The notes under the pieces are model-generated. The model was not told the origin of the DNA and ran no database searches. It saw only the letters and a list, made by a program, of their open reading frames with translations. 64,000 bases of DNA. Origin: Puccinia triticina (taxonomy: Eukaryota > Basidiomycota > Pucciniomycetes > Pucciniales > Pucciniaceae). The stretch covers positions 4,278,001 to 4,342,000 of the forward strand of contig NC_070558.1 of assembly GCF_026914185.1 (NCBI RefSeq). The letters run 5' to 3'. The position numbers and the translations under genes are program-made. Numbering within the stretch: the stretch's first letter is position 1; every line of letters begins with the position of its first letter. Below, piece by piece: positions 42,845 through 55,479 of this stretch.

Positions 42845-45660
42845 TTTGAAGGTAGGATAATTTTCTTGGACTATGTACTTGATGTGTTCAATGTGAAAAA
42901 ACACTTATGTGTCATGTTCTTTTGTCTCAGAAACTCAGCACTAAATTTATGCTCATCCATGATGTTTGGACAACAAAGGGAAATAGATTTGCATTTATCA
43001 GTGCCGCGGTGGCTTACATTGACTCAAACTGGGATTATGTGGTCTGTCATCTAGAGCTCAAAATGATACTCCAGAAGCACTACGGGCTAGTAGATGCCCG
43101 TAGTGCTTCTGGAGTCCTTATATCTAAGAAAGGTGATCTGTACAAAATGTTGTTGGCTCAGACAAATGATTCTGGCTCAAACAACAATACTATGGCCAGT
43201 ACAATGTATCATCTGCTTAAAGATAACAAACCAACTAAGCATTCAGAACACATGTGGGAACCGGCTAGCATGGATATTTGATGCTTCTGCCATAAGCTAA
43301 CTGTGATTGTAAACACTGGCTTGGATGCATTGAACCTCAAGACTTTGCCTCCTGGGAAGGCTAAGGAATCAGTCCTTGGTTTCTTTCCTGTGCTTGGAAA
43401 ATTTCTTGAGGAAGACAAGACTGAATCTCTTGACGTAGCTCCCAAACTAGCCCCTGCTCCAAAGATAAACCCAGTTGAACTTGAACAAGAAGATGAGGAT
43501 GAAGAGTGGGAAAGTCACTATGGTAACGCCGACAACATTCTGGATGACAAGCCTGCTGCTGCTGCAAATAAAAAGTATGTCAATCCCTCCGGCTCTGCAC
43601 AAACCAATGTTTACACTGCTACTTGGGGTCAACACGCTGTAAGACTCAAAAAGCGGTTGTGAAACCCTTTTGCTGAATGGTGAAGGGGATGATGGAGGTG
43701 CAGAACTCTGCCCTTCTGCTATCAGATAACAAGACCCACCAAGCTAAGCTTGGCAAGTTTTAATCAAGTGATAGGTCTGGTCTAGTTCCAGGTGAATTTG
43801 TTTGATGACAGGTATGTGATAGTTGAGAGTGATTTCAGTAGCTATTTGCAAATATGAGGGTTGTGGTGAGGTATAGATGTGATGGTAAGTGTGAAGGTGG
43901 TGTGTAAATAACTGGTGAGTACTGAGCTGAGGAGCTGACAACTGGGGAGGAGACAGCTCCTTATATAGACAAAAGTGGAGCCCCAGAGGGCTTGTGGGTT
44001 AGGGTTTCAACTAATTTAGACAACAGTGTGAGGGATTTTAGCTGGTGGGAGTAGATACAAATGATGTCATAATATGTCAAGGGTACATAAATGATGTCAG
44101 AAAAATGCAGTAGGGCTGCATGAAGGCTGCGTAAAGTGACAGTAGACTGCATGAGTTGACAGGTGGATGCAGGGGGTGCATAAATGAAGTCTGAGGCTGC
44201 AGAGTCAGTGTGTGATGACATCATAATATGGCAATAGAAGAGTACTTGATAATATTTAATGACTGTAGTCTGATGGGGCAATGTATGTTTGTATCCTGTG
44301 ATGTGTATAAGCATAATTCTGTGATCCTTGACTTGAGGTTTGTGACAGGTTGGTGACTTGGTATGTTGAACGTGTGATGGGTGTCCAGTGTCCAAAGAAG
44401 TGTAGGTTCTAATCCAGCGGGGTTCAGGTGATGCTTCCAGTGGTGACTAGGGGTAAAATTGGCCGTAGAATCCATTTCTGAGTTCTATTTGATTGTATCT
44501 TGAGGTGTATTGTGAGTATATATATGTATGAGAAAAAACATTTGATTTTTCACTTTTCCGTCTACCACAATGCAAATAAATTGAAACTCAAGGTGCTTAT
44601 CACAAAACTTGACATTTTGATTAAGCAGATAACTCAATCAGCGGCCCAGCAGGCTAATTTTGTTTGATTTGCCAAAGAAATGAATGTCCAGGTTTGCTGG
44701 CTATGGCATTGGCTGGAACATAAAGTACTAGAGCCAACCAAAAGCCATCAGCGCGCGGGAATTTATTGACCGCTTGCTTAAGGAAGACCAGGGCCAAAAT
44801 GGGCCTGGGCACTTTGAAGATGCTTTCTTCCTGCCTTGCGACTGGAAGTAGATTGACAATCTCAACCGTGAGCTTGAGATGTGTACACAATACCTCCAAT
44901 TTGAATGACATCATTTTTTTGTTTGGGACTCATCCATTTACACTTTTACCTAGGTTTTTGTCAATCTGACATCGCAGATGTAGGGAAATCAGCCCACTGG
45001 TGCTCATGTAATCCCGGAATACCTGGAGCTCAAGAACCAGCTTTCCAAGAAGCTTAGTAGCTCCAAGGAAGATGATGCTTTGTACCCAATGTTTCATACA
45101 ATACTCCAAAAAGTCATCAAATACTTGGATGAAGCATTGGCCTGAGAGACTCTGGTGCTTGCCACAATCTTGCATCCGTGCTTTTGCATGCACTTATTTG
45201 AGCTTGGATTTGGAAGCAAAAGTGTTGAGGTCGCCAACTGTCTCAATCTACTCACTCGACGCTTTCAAATCTACAAGGAGAAGGCCCACAATCAGCGCGC
45301 TGTATCAGAATCAGAAGTCGTGGAGATCAAAAAGCCACCGCCCGCCGAGCCCCAGTCATTCATAGCGCGCCTGGCCTTGAGGATTTTCAAGACACCTGCG
45401 CCGCATGAAGACAAAGTTGAAGTGTTCTTGAAGGCCAATATACCCTTCAAGAACAAAGCCATTGAGCTCAAATCAACACCATTAACATGGTGGAAGATGA
45501 AAGCCAATACCCACCTGGCACTCTCCCAGATGGCTTGAGCTTATCTGGGAGCTCTTGCGCTGTTGAACGCCTATTTTCAGCTGCATTTTGTTCTGTTAAC
45601 CGGGGGCGCTTACTCCCATCAACCATGTCACGCTGTGTAAGCAGCATGATGTGGCTTTGA
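42845..45660 (+). pseudogene. hAT transposase, broken
   Basis: The N-terminal part (42900-43660) reads LIHDVWTTKGNRFAFI, QTNDSGSNNNTMA, then a TGA at 43279-43281 followed in frame by CFCHKLTVIVNTGLDALN and an acidic linker. About 43660-44555 is a non-coding insertion (LTR-like, with TATATAG near 43963). Coding resumes with NANKLKLKV, AGYGIGWN, HVIPEYLELKNQLSKKL, ATILHPCFCMHLFE and the hAT dimerisation region (SSCAVERLFSAA, PSTMSRCVSSMM). Several frameshifts and stops are present. The intact enzyme would cut and paste hAT DNA. No terminal repeats were located. Confidence 0.75.
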
Positions 45661-45702
45661 GAGGAGGTACCCCTCACTGGAGTGTTTGAGGACGCAGGGA
45701 CA

Positions 45703-45853
45703 TTGGAGGACTTCCTGCCAATCTGGAAACCCAGATTTGCCCAGATTTTGCAGGGAAATCCAGGCAGATCTAGGATTTGGGAAAATTGAGCCCAGATTTC
45801 CCCGCAAAATCTGGAAAAATCTGGGTTCCCAGATTGACGGGAAGTCCTCCAGT
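45703..45853. mobile_element. Short hairpin MITE-like repeat
   Basis: TGGAGGACTTCC and GGAAGTCCTCCA close an approximately 150-bp imperfect palindrome rich in CCAGATTT/AAATCTGG. It lies just past the end of the hAT pseudogene. Target duplication not clear. Confidence 0.55.
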
Positions 45854-47657
45854 ATTGAGATCATAATTAGCCTCCCACAAAACAAAACAATTCTTCTGTT
45901 TCCATTGTTTCTACCCCATGCAGCTTATTCTAGTAGTCATGCATTATCCGTAACAAAATTACAACCGCCCCAGTGATAATGTAACTTAAATTGTGTTGTT
46001 TTCCCTGCCTTTTGCAGACAATGTAATGGGACAATGAAAAAAGCACCAAAAAAACAGTTACTGTAACTATTACATGTTACGCGTTGTTGTGGGGTGTGGA
46101 AACTCCAAACCTGGAGTGCCAGGGGAGCCAAGAGGTGGAGCATGCGGAGCAATGAGATTCAAGGTTTTTCCCCTTCAGCCACAACACGCGTAAAGGGACG
46201 GATAACTTAAAAAATCCTGTTATGTTACTGTTATCCCTAATGTCACTACCCATTGTTGATAGTAATATGTGAGGACAAACAATAGGTGTCAGCTTTACAT
46301 GGTTAAAGCAGCTGCGGCTGAATGAAATTCAAACCAACACCTCCCCCTGCACTTGAAAATAGATGAATAGCAAAGGGTTGCTTGGAGGAGGTTAACTGAT
46401 TGGTTGAGGACAAGGATGAAGCAAAATATATGAAGCTTTTTCACAAGTGACATGTCCTGAAAATTTGGCTGTTTTCAGCCAGGAAACCCCCTGTAAATGG
46501 GGGTAATGAAAATGTATGGTTTTTTTTGGCACAAACCCATAATGGTAGGCACAAAAATGGTATGAATGGGCTTTCTTGGCCTCATTGGTAAGGAATTCAA
46601 GTGGATGAATTTTTTCTGGGTAAGGGAGGGTAGCAACTAAGATGTATGAAATTCCTGAGAATGCACCAGAAAAGCCCCCCCCCTCCGCCTCAGAAGCACA
46701 CCTTGGCTTACTTTTGGTGCCCCCAGGTTTTTTTCTTTTATTACATCATTGGTCACAGGGCAGCAGAGCGGCCCATGAACCCTAGTATACCATATATATC
46801 AATGTCTCCCTTTTCATGCAGAGTAAATATTTCAAGTCCAAAAAAGAAAAGAAAAAATCCCGAGTTGTTTTCCCGGGCTCCCAGCTGGTAGGGAGCCTTT
46901 TGAGATGGTTGTTGGAAGCCGGAGGGCGGCGAACTTAGTCAGTCCCTCTTCTGAGGGGCGGGCAGGGGCCGCTCGCGCGAAGCGCAAGCCTCCAAAGGAG
47001 GGACTTGGGACTAAGCGGCAAAATTTGGTGTGAGTCCTGAGTACAGCTTTCACCCATTTGGCTGGTGTGAAAGTTTGGCACCACTTTTCTATAGCATCCT
47101 GGTGGCCAAATAGGCCTCCCAGGTGCCAAATTGAAGGCCTGCATCTGGCCTTCAAGACTACATAGGCCACATGTTGATGCCTTGAATGGCCTTAAAGCTA
47201 CAAGGATGTAAATTCATGAAATCATGATTCCAGGATTGATCTTACACCATGCTATTGGATAAGTACATGAAAGTTTCAATTACTTTTAATAAGTACATGA
47301 AGTATGTTTATTGTTTGAATTGAACAATTAACTACATTTGGTATGCAGGCCACTCATAAAATGTGTACAGGAGTTGAAAAAAACACACTCTGGTCGCTGG
47401 GACAAGCTCGGCATGGTTTTTGAAAGCATGTCCAGCAGCTCTACAAGGGGCTTGATGGATGGTGGATGGCTGGATGTCTGCACAAGAAGCTAGGCTTTGA
47501 TTTGGTGCCACTCATGAGCCTGCCCGGGTAGTGGTTGATGTGTAATAAGAGATCCTTTGAAAATTGGGGGTTGGCCAAGCCTTAGGTGCGTCAGGATTCA
47601 CACCAAAGCTTGACACTTGGGGGCAAGCCTCTCTGTGAGACAGAGACCCTGCGGGGC
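45854..47657. other. No recognisable gene
   Basis: About 45970-46257 contains GTTACG-type words and ends CCCATTGTTG, possibly a decayed relative of 22000-22407. 46936-47010 has an AGTCCCTC/GAGGGACT hairpin. The rest shows nothing I can name. Confidence 0.4.
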
Positions 47658-50519
47658 CCCTAACTTCAGGATGTAAACGGGTTGGGTTTGGGTTGGAAAA
47701 CAGTGCCCGAACCCGGACCTGATAATATGTCGGGTTGGGGCGGGTCGGGTCAAAATTCCAAATACGCTGCCCAAACCTGAACCCGACTAAGTGTAGTCGG
47801 GTTTGGGTCGGGTCCGGGTTGGGTTTGGGTCAACCCGGGCTCTTTGAGCCGTTGAATGAGAATAGAGACAAGTTGGAAGGGATAGTGAGAAGAAATGATC
47901 AAAAACAAGAAAATATATATACATTGCAGAAAATAGAAAGTTGAGAAAAAAACTAGGCTGAAGTAGAATTAATGGAAACCAGATCCAAATAGACTCCTTC
48001 ATCATCCATTATTATTGCCTCGTCCGCGCAGATCCAGGTTTGCCCGCATAAGAGTGCTTCAAGAGTGCAGGGTTTCATTCGGGTTCGATAACTACTGAGC
48101 ATTCTGCCACCTGTGGAGAATGCCGACTCCGATGCAATGGAAGTCATTGGAGTCATAAGGATTGATCTTGCTAGTATAGCAAGAGTTGGGAACCGTTTGC
48201 TATGGGTGCTCCACCAGGAGAGGACAGAAAAGCTCTTGGATTCGACCAGAACTGGTGGTTCCTGGAGATAGAGATCTAGCTCGGCGGTTGTAGAGACTGA
48301 TTGGGCAACCTTCTTCTGTTTGAGGTATTGCTTGAATCACTGATTGTCTTCATCGAGATTAGGCAATTTCTTTGTGTTGGTTGAGTTGTTTTCTTTGGGA
48401 TTTGGGCTTGGGATATCGTTTGCAATGGATTTATTTTTCTTGCTAATCACCTCTTTAAACCAGGTCGAAAGGATACTCTTGATTTGGTTGATTGTGATTG
48501 TAGCTTGCTCATTTCCAAGCTCCTCAGAGACAATGAATTCAATGCGTTGGAACTTGCAACGTGGATCAAATACTTGGTTGATGGCTGTGAAGTCTTCCAT
48601 CGGAATCCAATACTTGTTGAATTTATCCTGCATGGGCTATGTCATTTCTAAGATGTGAGCCAAGCTGCTGCGTAGGGAGGCTTTGAGCTGCTTATCAATC
48701 TTCTTCATAGTTTTGTAGGCAAGGTGTGCAGTTGGGTATTGCGTCATTCCAAGCGTTAAAGTAGCTTTAATAAATAAGGAGTGAATACAATGTCAGTTAA
48801 TTGATAGATGGTAATTGAACGCAACAAAGAAGAAAAGACTTACCCAAGTAGAAAACAGCCAAAAAGTCCTTCATTCTAGCAATCTCCTCCCACTCAGTTG
48901 AGGTAGGAAAATTAGAGTAGTTTGCATCTTGAATCGCTAGCTGTTCAAACACTTCTTGGTACGGGAGGGCCAACGTAAGCATTAGATAAGTAGAGTTCCA
49001 GCGGGTGGGAACATTGACTGATGGGAATGCTTGCTGGTCCATTCTAATAAAATCAATTGCTTCCTTGAAAAACTGTTTGCGCAAAGGGGTGCTCTTAGTA
49101 TAACAAACGCTCTCCCGAATCTTGTCAATAGCTTTTGAGAATATTTTAAGGCCATCCTTCACAACCAAGTTGATGACGTGGAAATACTTTCCCTTCATCT
49201 CAAGGGGGACTCCGCTCCGAGCTGAAATGACTGATATCACTCGAGTGACTGCAGAGTTGTTGGCTGTGGCGTTGTCAACGGTGATAGCTGCTACCTTATC
49301 AAATATCTTCCACTCAGTCATCGTAGCTACAAGTTGATTGGCAATAGCAACACCGGTGTGAGGAGTTGGAAGCCCTTTGAAGGAAATGACACAAGTCTTC
49401 AGGGTCCAGTCGGACAAAATATAGTGAGCCAAAACCACCATAAATGGTGTCTGGTTAGACAAGGTCCAGAGATCTGTGGTTAAGGCTACCCAATTAACAT
49501 CAGAAATCTCGACCGCTAGCTTTTCCTTCATTGAATTGTATAGAGCCATGGTATCGGTCTTGAGGGTTGTGCGAGTAAAAAAATTGAACTGGGGTTGTAG
49601 TGAGGCAACAAAGGCTCAGAAGAGTGGTTGTTGGACAAAGACAAAAGGCTGTTTGTGTGCGATGATCATTTTAGTTAATAGTTCGCGTGAGACGTCCTGA
49701 GAAAAGATCCAATTGGTTGCTGTTGGTCCTTTTGAGCCTGCTGCTGAGAGTTTCAGCACAGTCTGCTTGGTTGCACTGATGTAGGAGCTGCATTGATCAA
49801 GGTGGCGCCATAAGTGCTTCGTACCGTTGACGCTCTTACCGTCCAGTTGTTGTTGGCAGTGTCGGCATTGAGCCTTGGTACCCTTGCCTTTAAAAAGGAA
49901 AGGAATTAATATGTTGATTGTCAGTGGGTGCTGATGAACACATACAATTTGGAATCTGGATGGCTCAAAATAAGTGACTTACTGTTTTCTTTCTTAGTGA
50001 AGTGCTCCCATATATTGCTGGTGATCTTCTGCTTCTTTGATGGTTGGCTAGATTCTTGTGCACTGGACTGTTCTTTTTAGTTGTTCTGTTGAGTGCTTGA
50101 CGGGGTCTCATCCTTGGCGGTGACTTGGGTAATAACTGCAAAGGGATCGGAATCTTCATTGGACGAAGAGGAAATCACGGTGACGGGTTGTTTCTGTTTG
50201 AAGCGGGGCATCTCTGGGGGCCAAGGATTGTTAATGCTGGATATTGATACCACCATGGCCCGTTCCATGGGGGTGGGCTTGCAAGGGAATATTAGATATG
50301 TCACCAGTCACGGCTGACAGGTGACTTAATCGGGTCATTGTCGGGTCTTCATGCTGACCCGAAATGAAAAAGACGTGCCCAAACCCAAACCCATTTAGAG
50401 GTTGGGTCGGGGCGGGTTGGGTCAAAATTCCAAAAGACTTGCCCGAACCCGCCCCGAGACCCGCTGGGTCTTGGGTCTCTCTTGGCTCAACCCGACCCAC
50501 TTGCATCCTGACCCTAACT
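47658..50519 (-). mobile_element. hAT transposon, 8-bp TSD CCCTAACT
   Basis: Element 47666-50511, 2846 bp. The inverted ends are TCAGGATG and CATCCTGA. CCCTAACT is duplicated at 47658-47665 and 50512-50519. Subterminal regions (47675-47850, 50330-50505) are dense in CGGGTT/AACCCG words in both orientations, as in other hAT elements where they bind transposase. The transposase pseudogene occupies the interior on the minus strand. Confidence 0.9.
47953..50270 (-). pseudogene. hAT (Ac-type) transposase with BED finger
   Basis: Minus strand. The N-terminus begins with MERAMVVSISS and is interrupted by TAA near 50077. A BED zinc finger is split by an intron (WEHFTKKEN, then QCRHCQQQLDGK and HLWRHLDQC). 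The catalytic core follows (LTTDLWTLSNQTPFMVV, LPTPHTGVAIA, ITVDNATANNSAV, TRWNSTYLML). The C-terminal dimerisation region is SIASESAFSTGGRMLSSYR. A TGA near 49615 also breaks the frame. The typical CAHI motif before NLVVKDGL reads HVI. The element is structurally complete but presumably immobile without transposase supplied in trans. Confidence 0.8.
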
Positions 50520-50521
50520 TA

Positions 50522-51183
50522 ACAAAGTCCCTCCTGATCTGCAGGGCTGAGTGGGGAGCAGAGTGAACCCGACCACAGGGAGGGACTTAGGACTAAAGTG
50601 GGGGTTGTGGCGCGTAGAGAACCTCGGAAAAGTGTGGTTCAGCTTACACAGGCCGTAGCTTGCTTGTTTTGTAAGCTACATATGAGCTCCCAGGCAATGA
50701 TCAATGCTCCAGCATCCCAGCTATCTTTCTGTTGACTCAGAATTTTAGCAGATCTCTTCAAACAAAAAAGAAACACTGAAGAAGCCAGACAGAAACTGGC
50801 TGTGCTTGGACCCCCAGGCTCAAGCACCACGCCAGATGAGGGTTGTTCTGGCTTGGCTTGACTCATTTCAAAAATCCACCAAAAATAGTCCGGTGGGTTG
50901 ATTGATGGGGGGGGAGCTCCAAAAATCGGTGCCATGGAGGAGCTTCTAAATTCCAGTAGCTGGAATGGCCAGTGTTAAAACTACAGGCTGCAAAATACAA
51001 AGACTACATATCTGTCACTTTTTGGTGGGTGGCCTACGTGCCACGACCCCCACATTAGGCCTCAGTCCCTCCCTGCGGGAGGGGTGGCTTCGCCACCAGC
51101 CAAACTTAAGCTCCACCCAAATGAGCTACCACCCGAACCACCACCCGAACTCCGACCTCCCGCATAGGGAGGGACTTTGATAA
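50522..51183. mobile_element. Inverted-repeat element with AAAGTCCCTCC ends
   Basis: AACTTAACAAAGTCCCTCC on the left and GGAGGGACTTTGATAAGTTT on the right are inverted. Additional AGTCCCTCC/GGAGGGACTTAGG words lie inside (50575-50600, 51060-51085), and the hairpin at 46936-47010 is related. No transposase and no clear target duplication. Confidence 0.5.
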
Positions 51184-51929
51184 GTTTAGGCGGGGCCCTC
51201 CTCCAGAGAGGCTTTGTTAAGCTCGGGAGGGCGGCGGGCGAGGGGCGCATCCAGGCGTACCCATCGCTGCGGGGTGGTTACCATGGCGGCCCGGCCGACC
51301 GTTGGCCCGCCCTGGGCGCCGGTGGGGGCGCCGCATTGCCATGGGTCACCTGTACATCCGCCAATCGGGGTCCATGTGGCGTCTTGGGGGCTGAAGAATC
51401 CAGCCGGGCGGTCGTGGCGCCAGGGCCTTGCTGAATTTGCCCCGCAGTGTTACGGCTGCAAGTTGCTTGTGATCTGCAACCAGGGTTCCTGCTTGAGGTG
51501 CCCTCATAAGGCGTCCTCTCTCTTGCAGGGGATTTTTTCGCCCCAGCTCCTCTTCACATCCAGGCCATTCGCCAGTCTCCCCTCCTCTTTTGCGCGTGTC
51601 TAGAGTGCTGTGGCCTTGAGACAGCCCCTCTGGTTTCCCGAGTCGTTGGTTTGTTCTCGATCCGAGGCCCTCCGCCCAAGATCAGGATCGTCGCTGGCCC
51701 GGGCCGAACAGCGTGTTTGGATCTGCCGGTGCTGTGGATGGCCGTGCAGTCGACACTGGTGGATTGCGGCCGGCCTGAGCCGAGTGCCGAACACCCAGCA
51801 AGTGCGTCTGATTAAGATCACCCACCCGAGCCTGCCAGTGCCGCCAGCCCATCCCGGCGATCCTCGCCAGCTGACGATAAATAATCCTGCTCTCCCTCAG
51901 CACCACCAACTAGAGTACTAGTGTTTACC
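51184..51929 (+). promoter_or_regulatory. GC-rich upstream region of the Stealth gene
   Basis: Contains no transposon signatures and no gene I can support. Pyrimidine-rich tracts (CTCTCTCTTGCAG near 51530) and scattered GC-rich words fit a promoter and 5' UTR. The position of transcription start is unknown. Confidence 0.4.
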
Positions 51930-54421
51930 ATGAACAAGCCCAGCTCAGCAGCAATCCTCATCACCACCACCCTGTGTCTCTACCTCTGGCTCATCCAGCA
52001 CCACCACCAGCATCCCGCGCAAACAGACCCCCTCAAGCACGCAAGCACAGACCGCAGACCACCCAGAAAACCAGCAGCCCTCCACCCCACCGCGGCTCAG
52101 CGGCTGCCCACGCGCATGGCCCACGCCTGGCTCGCCCAGGGGATCCTGCCGCCGGCCGCCATCAACAGCCAGCCGATCGACCTCCTCTGGACCTGGGCAA
52201 ACGACTCGGCGCCCTCCGACACCGTCCGGCCCTCCTCCGAGCCGGACCCGACCGCATATCTCTACCGGCAGCACGACGAGCTCCGCTTCAGCCTCCGCTC
52301 CAGCCTCCAAAGCCTCCCCCCAGCCGCTGTCCGCTCCCGGATCATCATCACCCCCGACGAGCCCAACCCACCCTCATCGGGCTTGCCCCCCGCTCAACAG
52401 GCCCGGCCTCACTGGCTCGTGCCCACCCCAGATCAACTGAACCCAAAACAATCTCATCAGCCCGTCTCCCTCACTCACCACTCCCAGATCTTCCGCTTCA
52501 TCAACAGACGCCAAGCTCTCCAGGCCTTCCAATGGCTCAAAAACTATCTGCCCTCCCACAACAGGTACATTAGAAGTTGTAGGCCCAACAAACAGAACAA
52601 CTGCAATCTTCCTCTCATCCACCGCTCACTGATCTTTCCCTCTGTATAGCATGGCCATTGAAAGTCAGTTCGGTCATTTAGACGGCATCCAGGATAACTT
52701 CCTCTACCTCAACGACGATTGCTTCTTCATCAATGTCCGTCCTTCCACCAAGAACCATCAATGCGCGGCTGGAAAGGCTGACAAACTGCAATCTTTGTTC
52801 CAGAAATTCAATCTGGGAGACTTCTCCAGTGAGCTATTTGGGCCGGTCTTCCGGATCCAGTTCGATCTCAAAGTCCAGGACGATCCGGAAGACCATTCGG
52901 GGACAGTGGCTGCGCAAGGAGAGTGGCCTTCGCTAGGATACAGTTGAGTGTCCTCCACTCGTCTTCGAACCAGAACAGATCAGGCTTATAGACCGATGAC
53001 AGGTAATCATCTCTTGAGTCTGCGGTTCGGCAGACGCGAGCGGAGGTACTTGAGCCATCTTCCTAAGGTCATCAACTTCCAAATCCTGCGTGAAGTCTCG
53101 GAGATCTGGAGCGAAGAGATCTTCCTCGTCAGTCCCCAAGCTACTGACGTGCAGAGCCAGCTGCGTTCATGTACTGAGAGATCGTCCGGAACGTGGGCTG
53201 TTTGTGTAGACGGCGTCGTCGAGAGTTCGTGGACAGGGCCAAGAGCTCAACATGATGTTCCTTGCCACCTGGTACCACATCGAGAAACATAGAGAGGCAA
53301 TGTGAGTCGGTGTGAGAGAGAAAGAAAGAGATGGTGAAGGGAAGTTGATGTGATCATTTTTGGGAAGGTTACATTCATTTATCATGCTCCAGACGGACAG
53401 CAACAGAGACGGCCAGATCGATGCGAAAGAGAGGGCGAAGATGATGACGCGGCTGGGGGCCGGGCAGGGGTCCACGATCGATGTGCGGAGGCCGTTCCGG
53501 CCGCGCGGCGGGGCAGTGGAGGACGGGCTGGGCACGGCGCGGCCGGCGGAGACGGACTACGAGTGGCTGTCGAGCGACGGCTACCCGTTTGCGGGCGAGG
53601 CGGGGAAGGTGGCGGACTACCGGCACGTCGGGCCGGCGACGGGGCGGGGGGTGTGTCAGCTGAACCTGACGGCCTGTTTCCCGGCGCCGCCGACGGCTGG
53701 GACGGAGCGGGCGGAGAGCGTGCTGCGGCGGGTGGCCAGCGAGCAGCCCGGGTGCGGCGACTGTCTGCTCGCCCTCCTCGTCGGCAAACGGCCCGCCGGC
53801 ATCGACGCCCTCCTCCCGCCCGCCTCCCTCCGCACCCGCCTCGCCGAACTCGCCCGCCCCGCTGCGCTCGTCTCCACGCCCTTCTCCAGCGCCCATAAAC
53901 GCGCCCCAAACACCGCCTTCTACTCCTCCCCCTTCCCCCGCCTCTCGCGCTTCTCCAGACGCGGCTTCCTCGCCGACGACCCGCGCATCTGGGCGATCCG
54001 GAACATCCAGCGCTACCAATACGTCCTGGGTAGCTCTCTCTCTCTCTCTTCCTCCCCTGCTGAATCCCTAGCTCCTGTGCGTCTCTGATCCGGCGCGTCC
54101 TCTCTCTCTGTGTGTGTGTGTGCAGGCCACTCGCCGAATACGTTCGACGCCTTGACGACCATCTCGTCGAGTCGAATGGTGCTCGACCGTCTGTCCGAGC
54201 AGTTTGACGTCAAGCCTGCGACCAATTCCTCTTCCGCGGGCAGCTCGCCCTCGTCGTCCTCGGGAGGAGCGAGGGGCGCCAGGGCAAGTGCCGCCCATCG
54301 AGCCATGCTGGTCACCATCAACGATCGCATCTTCGGCCCCCACCTCGACCGCGTCCATCACCTCTTCACCACCTGGCTCAATACCTCGTGGCCTACTCCC
54401 GCCCCCTGGGAAAAAAATTAA
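51930..54421 (+). CDS. Stealth-family phosphotransferase, type II membrane protein, six exons
   Basis: Exons 51930-52564, 52650-52942, 53003-53127, 53210-53301, 53368-54029 and 54126-54421 sum to 2103 nt, 700 codons plus stop. Introns are 60-96 nt, GT-AG, and every join restores conserved sequence. Residues 6-22 form a signal anchor. Conserved region 1 is IDLLWTWANDS (83-93). Region 2 is YRQHDELRFSLRS (112-124) and NSMAIESQF to FLYLNDD (211-235). Region 3 is RFGRRERRYLSHLP, then RVRGQGQELNMMFL and WYHIEKHREAM. An EF-hand loop DSNRDGQIDAKE (392-403) follows. Region 4 is LVTINDR (664-670). Family members transfer hexose-1-phosphate or pentose-1-phosphate to glycans (animal GNPTAB, Cryptococcus Xpt1), usually in the Golgi. 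Substrate here is unknown. The start is the ATG nearest the signal anchor. Confidence 0.9.
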
Positions 54422-54787
54422 CCAACAGATCTTTAAAAAAATTTACACACACACACCAATCACTCTTCTTTCATTCTCGTGTGATTCTTTTTTTTTTTTT
54501 GGCGTTGGTTGTGTTTATAAGAACTACTGTGTATCTTGACAATGTATATCACTCATCTCATGCTTTTTTTGTATTATTTAGAATTATATCTTAGGTAGAA
54601 TTAGCAGTCAAATGATTTTCTTTCTGCTCCAGTACCCTTTTTTTGGGCTGTATTTGTGGGTGCATCAGTTGGAACTAGTGACTGTATAAGTCCAACCCTT
54701 GCAGATAAAATGCATTTATTATGATGTCCCAGACAGATGAGCATTATGATCACCACCCAAACTCACCACACAAATGTCTGCATTTAT
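54422..54787 (+). other. 3' flank of the Stealth gene
   Basis: AT-rich with no gene; probably 3' UTR and terminator region. Composition drops sharply from the GC-rich coding exons. Confidence 0.4.
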
Positions 54788-54964
54788 GGTGTTCAAAGCT
54801 GGTTTGCATAATTTTATGCATGCATAAATCATAAAATCATAAAATTTTTCTTGCAGGGGATATGACTGTCTGATGATGTAATACAAAATTTCCTCACCAA
54901 AACATTTTTATGATTTTATGATTTATGCTGCATAAAATTATGCAAACCAACTTTGATGAACACC
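54788..54964. mobile_element. MITE related to 25711-25889
   Basis: Ends GGTGTTCAAAG and CTTTGATGAACACC, with internal CATAAAATCATAAAAT and ATTTTATGATTTATG arms. Same family as 25711-25889. No clear target duplication. Confidence 0.65.
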
Positions 54965-55182
54965 ATGATTGTAAGATGTTTCTTTGACATATTGTTGATT
55001 GCAGCACCTGATCAACGTCCTACCTTCTGCAAGGGATGAGTGGTTTTCAAGTGGCGTAAAATAGCCTTCACTGGGTAGTTCCAAATCAGAAAAACCTAGT
55101 GAAGCCTATTTTTGCCTCAAGCCTCTGACAGTGTACCTTGCCTCCTCCGCTGATGTAGCCCGCATTGACTGTCATGGCTTTA

Positions 55183-55221
55183 ACACCAGGGGAGATATGT
55201 TCCCACTCCCCAGGGAGTGCC
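55183..55221 (+). repeat. 39-bp inverted repeat, left copy
   Basis: ACACCAGGGGAGATATG to GGGAGTGCC. Its perfect reverse complement is at 59840-59878. The segment between (4.6 kb) holds an LTR and a fold-back element. It may be the termini of a larger unit or an inverted dispersed repeat. Confidence 0.8.
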
Positions 55222-55365
55222 TTACCGTAACTTTTTTCCATAACTGTGCTGGAGGCCTTTGGTAAATAAATATTGAATAGGTATGAACAAGACTGGAAGT
55301 CAGCTTGAAATCAGTTGGAATCATCCTGAAATAAACCATAACTTGCCAAGGAATAATCCAGAACT

Positions 55366-55422
55366 CATCTGGAATTCATCCAGAACTCATCTGGAATTCA
55401 TCCAGAACTCATCCAAAAATAG
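55366..55422. repeat. 22-bp tandem repeat, about 2.5 copies
   Basis: Units of CATCCAGAACTCATCTGGAA. No gene. Confidence 0.8.
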
Positions 55423-55479
55423 GCCTCTCTTGGCTCCATGACCAGTGTGTCCTTTTCATGAGGATGTGAAAGGTGCAGT

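Noticed and set aside
53375..54019. Long minus-strand ORFs opposite the Stealth gene
   Set aside because: GC-rich antisense shadow of exon 5, which carries the EF-hand loop and adjoins a validated splice pattern.
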